Shown: positions 56,346-64,000 of the stretch, piece by piece | Layout: each line of letters starts with the position of its first letter | How positions within the stretch are numbered: position 1 is the first letter of the stretch | Source of the DNA: Rhodobacterales bacterium LSUCC0031 | Lineage (GTDB): Bacteria > Pseudomonadota > Alphaproteobacteria > Rhodobacterales > Rhodobacteraceae | DNA: 64,000 bases | Reading direction: 5' to 3' | Assembly (NCBI GenBank): GCA_015689735.1 | Contig: WVSP01000001.1 | Span: forward strand, 608,001-672,000 | The notes under the pieces: generated by a model | What the model saw: the letters and a program-made list of their open reading frames with translations, nothing else | Database searches by the model: none | Told to the model about the DNA's origin: nothing | Made by a program: the position numbers and the translations under genes

Positions 56346-57787
56346 GGCTGCACCTCCAGCAGACCGACAGGCTGCCCCCGGCTTTCATGGAAGTAACGCA
56401 TCAGCATGGCCTTGGCCGCGCGCAGCCTGTAGCGTGCCGAGGCGCGCATGTCCGACAGCGGTGTGAAATCCGCCGCGAAGGCGTCTTGAGCGGCAAGCAC
56501 TTTCGCCTCGGTCCAATCCTGCCCGATCAGTGCGGCCTCGACCGCGTGGGCGCGCTTGGGCGTGCCTGCCATGCCGCCAAATGCAATGCGCACGGCAGTA
56601 ACTTTCTCGTCCTCGACCGTGATGCTGAAGGCCCCGCAAACCGCCGAGATGTCCTGATCGAAGCGCTTGGAGAGTTTGTAACAGGCCAGCCGGTCAGGCT
56701 GGACGGGGATGCTGACGGCTGCGACGAATTCGCCCTCTGCGCGGTCCTGCTTGCCGTAGTCGAGAAAGAAATCCTCAAGCGCGATCACCCGGCGCGTATC
56801 GCCGCGGCGCAGATGCAGGCTCGCCCCGAGCGCGATCAGCGCGGGCGGGCTGTCGCCGATGGGCGAGCCATTGGCGATGTTGCCCCCAATGGTTGCAGCG
56901 TTGCGCACTTGGGCCGAACCGTAGCGGCGGATGAGTTCAGCGAAAGCGGGATGCCTGTCGGCGATGAAGGTGCCAAGTTCGGCGATGGTGGTCATGGCGC
57001 CGATGTGGATTGTTTCGTCATCCGCAACAATGCCGCGCAGATCGGCGCATTGGTTCAGGAACGCGATAGGGGCAGGGTCGCGCAATCCTTTGGTGACCCA
57101 AAGCCCCACATCGGTTGCGCCCGCGATCAGCGTGGCCTTGGGGTTCTCGAGATACCATGCAGCAAGATCATCGGCGGAGGTCGGGCAGGTGGGGGGCTGT
57201 CTGCCCCCGTCGCCATTGTCACTCGGACCAATGGCGCTCCGTTGGCGACCCCCCGATGATATTTGTGAAACAGAGAATGAGGCGGACCTCAGCGTTTCGG
57301 CATCGGCGCGCATCCAGCCCGGCACGGGTGCTGTTTCCACCGCCTTGGCCGCGCGGATGATCGGGGCGTAGCCTGTGCAACGGCACAGATTGCCTGCCAA
57401 TTGGTCGTCATGGTCGGTGCGGCCATTGCGATGCGCTACTGCCATCGAGACCACGAAGCCCGGCGTGCAAAAGCCACATTGCGATCCATGATGGTCGATC
57501 ATCGCCTGTTGTACCGGGTGAAGCGCGCCATCGGGGCTTGCGATCCCCTCGACCGTTCGGACCGCGCGCCCGGCCAGTTGCGGCAAAAACAAGATGCAGG
57601 CATTCAACGCCCGCGCGCTGCCATCAGGGTCGGTCACCATCACGGTGCAGGCACCGCAATCACCCTCGTTGCAACCTTCCTTGGTGCCGGTGAGCCGCCG
57701 TTCCTCGCGGAGCCAATCCAAGAGCGTCGCAGTGGGGGGCGCATCGACTTGCACAGGTTCCCCGTTGAGAAGAAACCGGATTGTCAT
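56342..57787 (-). CDS. xdhA: xanthine dehydrogenase, iron-sulfur and FAD subunit
   Basis: 481 residues. [2Fe-2S] domain [11 protein letters not shown] (39-49) plus a later Cys64; second cluster CGFCTPG (104-110) with LCRCTGY (134-140); FAD domain starting about 205, with LIAGATDVG and [24 protein letters not shown]. Electrons pass from XdhB through both clusters to FAD and NAD. The linker between the halves (about 167-205) is encoded by a full copy of the dispersed element. The start [10 protein letters not shown] is at 57787; a longer frame running to 60829 is antisense to dnaE. Confidence 0.95.
   Translation of the reverse strand: MTIRFLLNGEPVQVDAPPTATLLDWLREERRLTGTKEGCNEGDCGACTVMVTDPDGSARALNACILFLPQLAGRAVRTVEGIASPDGALHPVQQAMIDHHGSQCGFCTPGFVVSMAVAHRNGRTDHDDQLAGNLCRCTGYAPIIRAAKAVETAPVPGWMRADAETLRSASFSVSQISSGGRQRSAIGPSDNGDGGRQPPTCPTSADDLAAWYLENPKATLIAGATDVGLWVTKGLRDPAPIAFLNQCADLRGIVADDETIHIGAMTTIAELGTFIADRHPAFAELIRRYGSAQVRNAATIGGNIANGSPIGDSPPALIALGASLHLRRGDTRRVIALEDFFLDYGKQDRAEGEFVAAVSIPVQPDRLACYKLSKRFDQDISAVCGAFSITVEDEKVTAVRIAFGGMAGTPKRAHAVEAALIGQDWTEAKVLAAQDAFAADFTPLSDMRASARYRLRAAKAMLMRYFHESRGQPVGLLEVQP
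57192..57280 (+). repeat. dispersed element copy 5 inside xdhA
   Basis: Plus strand (opposite to xdhA): GGGGGC-TGTCT-GCCCCC (57192-57208), an internal inverted repeat GTCGCCA...TGGCGAC, then CCCCCCGATGATATTTGTG and AAACAGAGAATGA. This is the full element order. It stays open in the xdhA frame for about 30 codons and codes for the FeS/FAD linker. Confidence 0.75.
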
Positions 57788-58015
57788 GACTTTAGCCTGC
57801 CGCGTTACCCGATACCGGGGAGGTCGTCCGGCGCTCGATGCGGCGTAGAGCGCGGCCCCGTCTTGTTTGACCGACACCCACAAAAGCGGGGTTAGTCCGA
57901 TATTGCAAGCTTTGGGTTGCAACATACCCGATCTTGCGCAGGCGGCGCGCCATTTCTGTGCATAATCGTCGTGTTGCGGTTCCATCCTGCACCGCGCTGC
58001 GATAGCCTTGCGCGC
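57788..58015. promoter_or_regulatory. divergent control region between xdhA and dnaE
   Basis: A 228-bp gap with head-to-head genes, so it must hold promoters for the xdh-ABC operon and dnaE. It is less GC-rich than its surroundings around 57895-57975. No clear -35/-10 pair, palindrome or operator was recognised, and no gene. Confidence 0.5.
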
Positions 58016-61000
58016 ATGTCTGACCCGAAATTCATCCATCTGCGTCTGCACACCGAATATTCGCTGCTTGAAGGCGCGATGCGGGTCAAGAAATTGCCCG
58101 GATTGGTGGCCGAGGCGGGGATGCCCGCCGTCGCCGTGACCGACACCAACAACATGTTTTGCGCCCTGGAGTTTTCGGAGACAGCCGCAAAGGCCGGGGT
58201 GCAGCCTATCCTTGGTTGTCAGATCGATGTTGAATACGACCCAGTCCGCCCCGGTGAGCGGCCCGTGCCGCCCGCGGCGCTGGTGCTCTTGGCGCAGGAT
58301 CGTGTGGGTTACGAGAACCTGATGAAGCTCAATTCCGCGCTTTATCTGCGCGGGGACGGCAGCTTGCCCCATGTCACGCTCGACGAGTTGGCCGCGCATG
58401 GCGCCGGGCTGATCTGCCTGACAGGTGGGCCTGACGGTGCGCTTGGGCGGCTCTTGCAGACGGGCAATTCGGTCAAGGCCGAGGCGCTGTTGACCCGGCT
58501 GGAGGGGATCTATTCCGACCGTCTTTATGTTGAATTGCAACGCCATCCCGGCGAAGGCGGTGCGACGCCAGCCGAGCAGTTGACCGAGCGTCCAAGTATC
58601 GAATTGGCCTATGCTCGCGATCTGCCGCTGGTGGCGACAAATGATGTCTATTTCCCCAAGGCCAATATGTTCGAGGCCCATGACGCGATGATTTGTATCG
58701 CCCAAGGTGCCTATGTCGATCAATCCGAACCGCGCCGCCGCCTGACGCCGCAGCATTATTTCAAATCCCCCGAAGAGATGACGGCGCTCTTCGCCGATCT
58801 GCCCGAGGCGCTGGAAAACACGGTCGAGATCGCGCGCCGCTGCGCCTATCGCGCGCGCACCCACCCCCCGATCCTGCCGCGCTTTGCCGAGGACGAAGTC
58901 GAAGAATTGCGCCGTCAGGCCCGCGAAGGTCTTGCCGCGCGTCTTGCCGTCATCCCCCATGCCGCCCCGGTCGCGGAGTACGAGAAACGCCTCGATTTCG
59001 AGTTGGGCATTATCGAACGGATGGGCTTCCCCGGCTATTTCCTGATCGTGGCCGATTTCATCAAATGGGCCAAGGACCAAGATATCCCCGTCGGCCCCGG
59101 TCGAGGTTCGGGGGCGGGCAGCCTTGTCGCCTATGCGCTCACGATCACCGACCTTGATCCGTTGCGCTACTCGCTGCTGTTCGAGCGGTTCCTGAACCCC
59201 GAACGCGTCTCGATGCCCGACTTCGATATCGACTTCTGCATGGACCGCCGCGAAGAGGTGATCCGCTACGTTCAGGAGAAATATGGCCGCGATCGTGTGG
59301 GCCAGATCATCACCTTCGGCGCGCTTCTCTCCAAGGCGGCGGTGCGCGACGTGGGCCGCGTGCTTCAGATGCCCTTTGGTCAGGTCGACCGGCTTTCCAA
59401 GATGATCCCGGTCGAGGGCGTAAAGCCTGTTTCCATCACGCAGGCCGTCGCGCAGGAGGAACGTATCCGCGAGGAAATGCGCGAGACCGAGCAAGATCGC
59501 CGCGAGGGGCGCACCAACCCGGTCAAGCGCCTGTTCGACTATGCCGAAAAGATCGAGGGGCTGCTGCGCAATGCCTCGACCCATGCGGCGGGCGTGGTGA
59601 TCGGGGACCGCCCGCTCGACGCGCTGGTGCCGATCTACCGCGATCCGCGTTCCGACATGCCCGCCACCCAGTTCAACATGAAGTGGGTGGAACCCGCCGG
59701 TCTGGTGAAATTCGACTTCCTCGGCCTCAAGACGCTGACGGTAGTGCAAAACGCCATCGACCTGATCCATGCAAGCGGTCGCCAGTTGCACGAAGCCCCC
59801 GATGGCACGCGGCTTTACGACCCCGCGCCGGGGGCGGAAAACCAGATCAACGCCATCCCGCTGGATGACGCGAAAACCTACGCGCTTTACGCCAGCGCCA
59901 AGACGGTCGCGGTGTTCCAGGTGGAAAGTTCGGGCATGATGGATGCGCTGCGGCGCATGAAACCCACCTGCATCGAGGATATCGTGGCGCTCGTGGCGCT
60001 CTATCGCCCAGGGCCGATGGAGAACATCCCGACCTATTGCGAGGTCAAGAACGGGCTGCGGCCGCTCGAATCCATCCACCCCTCGATCGACCACATCTTG
60101 CAAGAGACCCAAGGCATCATCGTCTATCAAGAACAGGTGATGGAAATCGCCCAAGTCATGGCGGGCTATTCGCTCGGCGGCGCCGACCTTTTGCGCCGCG
60201 CGATGGGCAAAAAGATCGCCGAGGAAATGGCCAAGGAGCGCCCGAAGTTCATCGAAGGGGCGACCGCCAATGGCGTGTCCAAGGAAAAGGCGGGCGAGGT
60301 TTTCGACCTGCTCGAAAAATTCGCCAATTACGGCTTTAACAAGTCCCACGCCGCCGCCTATGCGGTCGTCAGCTACCAGACCGCGTGGCTGAAAGCGAAC
60401 CACCCGGTCGAATTCATGGCCGCCGTCATGAACTGTGACATCCACCTGACCGACAAGCTCGGCATCTACCGGCAGGAGGTCGCGCGGATGGGCATCGAGG
60501 TCATCCCGCCTTGCGTCAACCGCTCCGCCCCGACCTTTACCGTCGAGGAGGGCAAGATCCTCTATGCGCTCGGCGCGCTCAAGAATGTGGGCGTCGATGC
60601 GATGCGTCTGATCCATGAGGCGCGTCGCGCGGACCCGCGCGCCCCGGAAAAGGGCGACAAACCCTTCCGCTCGCTTTTCGATGTCGCGCGCCGCGTCGAT
60701 CTCAAGCGTGTAGGCAAGCGCCCGCTCGAGATGCTGGCGCGCGCCGGTGCCTTTGACGCGCTTGACCGCAACCGCGCGCGGGTCTTTGCGTGTCTCGATG
60801 CGCTGGTGGCTTATTCGGCGGCGATCCATGACGCGGCGGCCTCGAACCAGGTCAGCCTGTTCGGCGCGGCGGGCGAGGATCTGCCTGAACCCCGGTTGCC
60901 CAACCCCGAGGATTGGCTACCCGCTGCGCGGCTGAGTGCCGAACACGCGGCGGTGGGCTTTTACCTGTCGGGCCACCCGCTCGACGATTACCTGCCTGCG

Positions 61001-61561
61001 CTCAAGCGCAAGGGCGTGCTCACGCTCGAAGAGGTCGCCCAAAAGGTGCAGGGCGGCGCCTTTGTCGCGCGCATGGCTGGGGCCGTCTCCTCCCGCCAAG
61101 AGCGAAAATCGCAAAAGGGCAACCGATTTGCCTTTGTCGCGCTCTCCGATCCGACGGGGCTCTACGAGGTGACGATGTTCTCTGATGTGCTCGACGCGTC
61201 GCGCCCGCATCTCGAGACGGGGATGAACATCTTGTTGCAGGTCGAGGCGACCTTTGAGGCCGATCAACTCAAGCTGCTTTGCCGGGGCGTGCAGCCGCTT
61301 GATGCTGCGGTCGCAAGTGCCACAACCGGCCTGCGTGTCTTTGTCGATGGTGAGACGGGGATCGCTTCGGTGCAATCGCTGCTCGCACGCATGGCCAATG
61401 ATGCGGCGCGTGCCGTGCGCGGGCCAATCCATCTGTGCCTTTTGGCACCTGATTTGCCGGGTGAGGTCGAATTGGTTCTGGGCGATGATTTTCCCGTCTC
61501 GCCCCAGATCAAGGGCGCGCTCCGCGCCATGGACGGGATCGTGACCGTCGAAGAGGTTTGA
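58016..61561 (+). CDS. dnaE: DNA polymerase III alpha subunit
   Basis: 1181 residues. N-terminal PHP domain ([17 protein letters not shown]), palm region with [16 protein letters not shown] and the preceding [24 protein letters not shown], the [24 protein letters not shown] segment, and a C-terminal OB-fold ([19 protein letters not shown]). Main replicative polymerase. The start MSDPKFIHL at 58016 is chosen; ATG 57917 would add 33 non-conserved residues. Confidence 0.97.
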   Translation: MSDPKFIHLRLHTEYSLLEGAMRVKKLPGLVAEAGMPAVAVTDTNNMFCALEFSETAAKAGVQPILGCQIDVEYDPVRPGERPVPPAALVLLAQDRVGYENLMKLNSALYLRGDGSLPHVTLDELAAHGAGLICLTGGPDGALGRLLQTGNSVKAEALLTRLEGIYSDRLYVELQRHPGEGGATPAEQLTERPSIELAYARDLPLVATNDVYFPKANMFEAHDAMICIAQGAYVDQSEPRRRLTPQHYFKSPEEMTALFADLPEALENTVEIARRCAYRARTHPPILPRFAEDEVEELRRQAREGLAARLAVIPHAAPVAEYEKRLDFELGIIERMGFPGYFLIVADFIKWAKDQDIPVGPGRGSGAGSLVAYALTITDLDPLRYSLLFERFLNPERVSMPDFDIDFCMDRREEVIRYVQEKYGRDRVGQIITFGALLSKAAVRDVGRVLQMPFGQVDRLSKMIPVEGVKPVSITQAVAQEERIREEMRETEQDRREGRTNPVKRLFDYAEKIEGLLRNASTHAAGVVIGDRPLDALVPIYRDPRSDMPATQFNMKWVEPAGLVKFDFLGLKTLTVVQNAIDLIHASGRQLHEAPDGTRLYDPAPGAENQINAIPLDDAKTYALYASAKTVAVFQVESSGMMDALRRMKPTCIEDIVALVALYRPGPMENIPTYCEVKNGLRPLESIHPSIDHILQETQGIIVYQEQVMEIAQVMAGYSLGGADLLRRAMGKKIAEEMAKERPKFIEGATANGVSKEKAGEVFDLLEKFANYGFNKSHAAAYAVVSYQTAWLKANHPVEFMAAVMNCDIHLTDKLGIYRQEVARMGIEVIPPCVNRSAPTFTVEEGKILYALGALKNVGVDAMRLIHEARRADPRAPEKGDKPFRSLFDVARRVDLKRVGKRPLEMLARAGAFDALDRNRARVFACLDALVAYSAAIHDAAASNQVSLFGAAGEDLPEPRLPNPEDWLPAARLSAEHAAVGFYLSGHPLDDYLPALKRKGVLTLEEVAQKVQGGAFVARMAGAVSSRQERKSQKGNRFAFVALSDPTGLYEVTMFSDVLDASRPHLETGMNILLQVEATFEADQLKLLCRGVQPLDAAVASATTGLRVFVDGETGIASVQSLLARMANDAARAVRGPIHLCLLAPDLPGEVELVLGDDFPVSPQIKGALRAMDGIVTVEEV

Positions 61562-61600
61562 CCCCTTTCCAATCCCCAAAGGTCAGCCTAGCCTCGCGCC

Positions 61601-62830
61601 ATGCATGCAGATGGCCCCGCACTCATTTTCGATAGCCGCGCATCATGGACGCGCCTTGGCCTATCGCTTTTGATTTCGCTGATCGGCAATGTCGGCATGT
61701 GGTCGATCATCGTGATCATGCCCGCGATGCAGGCCGAATTCGGTGTTGACCGGGCAGATGCCGCCATCCCCTACACGTTGACGATGCTGGGTTTTGCGGC
61801 AGGCAATTTCCTGATCGGGCGCGCGGTCGATCGCTGGGGGGTGGCGCGGGCCTTGGCGGCCTCGGCCCTGCTGATGGCATTTGGCTTTGCCGCTGCCGCC
61901 ATGGCGCCTAACATCGCGACGCTCGCGGCGCTGCAACTCCTGATCGGCTTCGGCACGGCGACAAGCTTCGGACCGCTCATCGCCGATGTCAGCCAATGGT
62001 TTCTCAAGCGCCGCGGCATCGCGGTCGCGATGATCGCCTCGGGCAATTACCTTTCAGGTGCCATCTGGCCCTTGATCTTGGCCGATATCCTTGCCGGTCC
62101 CGGCTGGCGGACCGCCTATCTGGTGATTGCGGCCGCGGCCCTTTTCGTCATGCTGCCCGCCACATGGCTTCTGCGCCGCCCGCTGCCCGCCGGCGCGATG
62201 GAGGCGTCAGACACCGCCGCCGCGGCGCGCGCGCGCGACAGCGGGCTTGGGCCGCGTGCCTTGACGTGGCTTTTGGCGGCCGCAGGCATCGGCTGCTGCG
62301 TGGCAATGTCCATGCCGCAGGTCCATATCGTCGCCTATTGCGCCGATCTGGGCTATGGCCCCGCCGTGGGGGCGGAAATGCTCAGCCTGATGCTCTTGGG
62401 CGGGGTCGCCTCGCGGCTGGTCTCGGGGCTTTTGGCCGATCGGTTGGGCGGGGTCATGACGCTGCTTGTCGGCTCCACGCTGCAAATGCTGGCCTTGATG
62501 CTCTACCTGCCCACGACCGGCCTGACCCCGCTCTATCTCGTCAGCCTGATCTTCGGGCTGAGCCAAGGGGGCATCGTGCCTGCGTATGCGATCATCGTGC
62601 GCGAATACCTGCCCGCGCGCGTGGCAGGCGCAAAGGTGGGCTTCGTGATCATGGCCACGATCATCGGCATGGCGCTGGGCGGCTGGCTTTCGGGGCTGAT
62701 CTACGACCTCACCGGCGCCTATCATTGGGCCTTTATCAACGGCATTGCCTTCAACGCGCTCACTGTCGCGATCATGATCTTCATCATCGCCCGGTCACGC
62801 CCGCGCAGACCAGAGGCCCTGCCTGCCTGA
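61601..62830 (+). CDS. MFS transporter, OFA/monocarboxylate-like
   Basis: 409 residues, 12 helices. FLIGRAVDRWGVARALAASALL as the helix 2-3 loop, GFGTATSFGPLIADVSQWFLKRRGIAVAMIASGNYLSGAIWP, and LVSGLLADRLGGVMTLLVGS in the second half. The RRGIAVAMIASGNYLSG stretch is typical of oxalate/formate-antiporter-like and monocarboxylate carriers. Substrate unknown. It lies 39 nt after dnaE. Confidence 0.85.
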   Translation: MHADGPALIFDSRASWTRLGLSLLISLIGNVGMWSIIVIMPAMQAEFGVDRADAAIPYTLTMLGFAAGNFLIGRAVDRWGVARALAASALLMAFGFAAAAMAPNIATLAALQLLIGFGTATSFGPLIADVSQWFLKRRGIAVAMIASGNYLSGAIWPLILADILAGPGWRTAYLVIAAAALFVMLPATWLLRRPLPAGAMEASDTAAAARARDSGLGPRALTWLLAAAGIGCCVAMSMPQVHIVAYCADLGYGPAVGAEMLSLMLLGGVASRLVSGLLADRLGGVMTLLVGSTLQMLALMLYLPTTGLTPLYLVSLIFGLSQGGIVPAYAIIVREYLPARVAGAKVGFVIMATIIGMALGGWLSGLIYDLTGAYHWAFINGIAFNALTVAIMIFIIARSRPRRPEALPA

Positions 62831-62848
62831 CGAAAGACCCGCTGCCCC

Positions 62849-62915
62849 CTTCTTCGTTTCCCAAATATCCCGGGGGGGACGCGGCCCAAGGGGCCGTGTT
62901 GGGGGGCAGCGCCCC
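62849..62915 (-). repeat. GC-rich dispersed element, copy 6
   Basis: Minus strand: GGGGGCGCTGCCCCC, then a GGCCC-CTT-GGGCC hairpin, then CCCCCGGGATATTTGGG and AAACGAAGAAGG. It has the full element order, follows the MFS stop by 18 nt, and runs into the tandem array. Confidence 0.75.
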
Positions 62916-63007
62916 CCCCAAACGAAGGACTCTGGGGCAGCGCCCCCCACAAACGAAGGACTCTGGGGCAGCGCCCCCCCACAAACAAAGGGTTCTGGGG
63001 CAGCGCC
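62903..63007. repeat. 31-bp tandem repeat, three copies plus part
   Basis: Units GGGGCAGCGCCCCCC followed by ACAAACGAAGGACTCT at 62903-62933, 62934-62964 and 62965-62996 (32 bp, third with AAACAAAGGGTTCT), then a partial GGGGCAGCGCC. Each unit repeats the hairpin and part of the AAACGAAG tail of the adjoining element, as if that end had been duplicated in tandem. Confidence 0.85.
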
Positions 63008-63018
63008 GTCGCTGGGTG

Positions 63019-63222
63019 TCACCAATGCGGTGGCCGCTGATCTGCCAGGGGGATCGTGCCGCTTGCATCGACCTCGCGTTCCGCTTCACGCGCCATCAGC
63101 ATCTCGACCTGGCGTGTCAGCCGCGCGATCTCACCGTCTTGGCGGGCGACCACTTCCGACAGATCTTCCACCATCCGCTCCAGATGGGCAATGCGTTCTT
63201 CTTGCGCGGTTGTGTCGTTCAT
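63019..63222 (-). CDS. slyX: SlyX family protein
   Basis: 67 residues. A short coiled coil (EERIAHLERMVEDLSEVVARQDGEIARLTRQVEMLM) then a proline-rich end PLADQRPPHW, the SlyX pattern; function unknown. The start MNDTTAQ is used; a frame running to 63795 is antisense to hisS. Convergent with the MFS gene, with the element and tandem array between them. Confidence 0.88.
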   Translation of the reverse strand: MNDTTAQEERIAHLERMVEDLSEVVARQDGEIARLTRQVEMLMAREAEREVDASGTIPLADQRPPHW

Positions 63223-63359
63223 GATCCTTGCTCCTTGCCCCGCAGTGCGGTCAGCCAATTTTGCAGGCTTTGCTATCGTGCATCGCCCGCCTGTGCCTTG
63301 CCGATTGCGCCCCCCTCCGCTAGAGGGAGGCCGACCCCGAGCGCAGGGATATGCCACCC

Positions 63360-64000
63360 ATGGCCAAAGACCGCAAACAGCCCCGCCCCAAGGCAGAAAC
63401 GCCCAAAGGCTTCCGTGATTATTTCGGTGCCGAGGTGCTGGAACGTCAAGCAATGCTTGATGCGATCGCGCGCGTCTATCACGCCCATGGCTTCGATCCG
63501 TTGGAAACCTCGGCCGTCGAAACGGTCGAGGCGCTGGGCAAGTTCCTGCCCGATGTGGACCGGCCCAATGCCGGCGTCTTCGCCTGGCAGGAGGAGGAGG
63601 GCGAGGGCGGCAATTGGCTCGCCTTGCGCTACGACATGACCGCCCCCTTGGCGCGGGTCGCCGCCCAATACCGCAACGATCTGCCCAGCCCCTATCGCCG
63701 CTACGCGATGGGGCCTGTCTGGCGCAACGAGAAACCGGGGCCGGGGCGGTTCCGGCAATTCTACCAATGCGATGCCGATACGGTGGGTGCGGCAAGCGTC
63801 GCGGCCGATGCCGAGATCTGCGCGATGCTGGCCGATGCGCTCGAGGCGGTGGGGATCGAGCGGGGCGACTACATCGTGCGGATCAACAACCGCAAGGTGC
63901 TGAACGGCGTGCTCGAAGTCGCGGGCCTTTCGGGCGACGACAAGGAAGAGGCGCGCGGCATCGTGCTGCGCGCCATCGACAAGCTCGACCGTCTGGGCGA
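63360..64000 (+). CDS. hisS: histidyl-tRNA synthetase (partial, runs off the window)
   Basis: First 213 residues. [38 protein letters not shown] (class II motif 1 region), [14 protein letters not shown], and motif 2 [31 protein letters not shown], which is specific for HisRS. ATG 63351, three codons upstream and in frame, is possible; 63360 has AGGGAT at a better distance. The 3' part lies beyond 64000. Confidence 0.93.
   Translation, partial: MAKDRKQPRPKAETPKGFRDYFGAEVLERQAMLDAIARVYHAHGFDPLETSAVETVEALGKFLPDVDRPNAGVFAWQEEEGEGGNWLALRYDMTAPLARVAAQYRNDLPSPYRRYAMGPVWRNEKPGPGRFRQFYQCDADTVGAASVAADAEICAMLADALEAVGIERGDYIVRINNRKVLNGVLEVAGLSGDDKEEARGIVLRAIDKLDRLG

Noticed and set aside
56342-60829. 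A 1495-codon minus-strand open frame reaching from xdhA across most of dnaE
   Set aside because: Only the 3' 481 codons (xdhA) show conserved motifs; the rest is antisense to dnaE and reflects the lack of stops in GC-rich third-position frames.
62722-63089. Small minus-strand frames with repeating GGAAPESFV peptides
   Set aside because: They only translate the 31-bp tandem array and the dispersed element; no ribosome site or domain.

Overview
The window is a 64 kb stretch of an alphaproteobacterial chromosome, almost certainly from the family Rhodobacteraceae (Rhodobacter/Roseobacter lineage). This rests on high GC with GC-rich third positions, a clustered set of lpd, odhB, odhA, sucD, sucC, mdh and sdhCDAB, the two ethylmalonyl-CoA-pathway genes mcl2 and mch lying between mdh and sdh, an RpoHII-type sigma-32, and an XdhA/XdhB/XdhC split xanthine dehydrogenase. 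All genus-level statements are inference from gene content. No rRNA, tRNA, CRISPR array, transposase or phage gene was seen.

Layout. 0.1-2 kb: a FYDLN-acid protein, a zinc peptidase and a GntR regulator. 2-11 kb (minus): the 2-oxoglutarate dehydrogenase and succinyl-CoA synthetase genes sucC, a small membrane protein, sucD, odhA, odhB, then a MAPEG protein and lpd. 11-14 kb (minus): mdh, a methyltransferase and pepT. 14-18 kb (plus): a TauE/SafE exporter, then mcl2, nnrU-like, DUF1737 and mch. 18-21.7 kb (plus): sdhC, sdhD, sdhA, a small lipoprotein and sdhB. 21.8-38 kb: housekeeping genes (trpS, a rhomboid-like protein, murJ, glnD, an LppC-like lipoprotein, rsmI, yraN, gshB, comM, a GST, rpoH2, coaBC, dut and a membrane-anchored ThiF/MoeB-like protein). 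38-46 kb: a dimethylglycine/sarcosine dehydrogenase-like enzyme, a DUF938 methyltransferase, an amino-acid oxidase-like flavoprotein, a toxin-antitoxin-like pair, a D-2-hydroxyacid dehydrogenase, an SH3 protein and an MFS transporter. 46-58 kb (minus): an M3 peptidase and a purine uptake/oxidation operon in which xdhA, xdhB, xdhC, an ABC ATPase and two permeases are chained by 4-nt overlaps, followed by a BMP binding protein. 58-64 kb (plus): dnaE, an MFS transporter, slyX (minus) and the start of hisS.

How the genes work together. The first 22 kb encode the 2-oxoglutarate-to-oxaloacetate arm of the TCA cycle (Odh, Suc, Sdh, Mdh; fumarase is not in the window) plus two ethylmalonyl-CoA-pathway enzymes that feed it. 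Two perfect TGTGATCACA palindromes, 21 bp apart, lie upstream of sucC, and the same pair at the same spacing lies upstream of sdhC. This suggests one regulator acting on both operons, and a GntR-family protein encoded at the edge of the cluster is one candidate. The xdh-ABC operon couples import of purines to their oxidation.

Most unusual observations: (1) the paired operators; (2) a GC-rich dispersed element present six times, two of the copies lying in frame inside xdhA and xdhB; (3) an MqsR-sized toxin candidate next to a protein that joins an MqsA-like zinc ribbon to a ribbon-helix-helix domain, with a palindrome over the shared start region; (4) a rhomboid-fold protein lacking the catalytic Ser, His and Asn; (5) exact copies of an AT-rich palindrome with a CGTACG centre placed after genes; (6) small uncharacterised proteins embedded in the suc and sdh operons.
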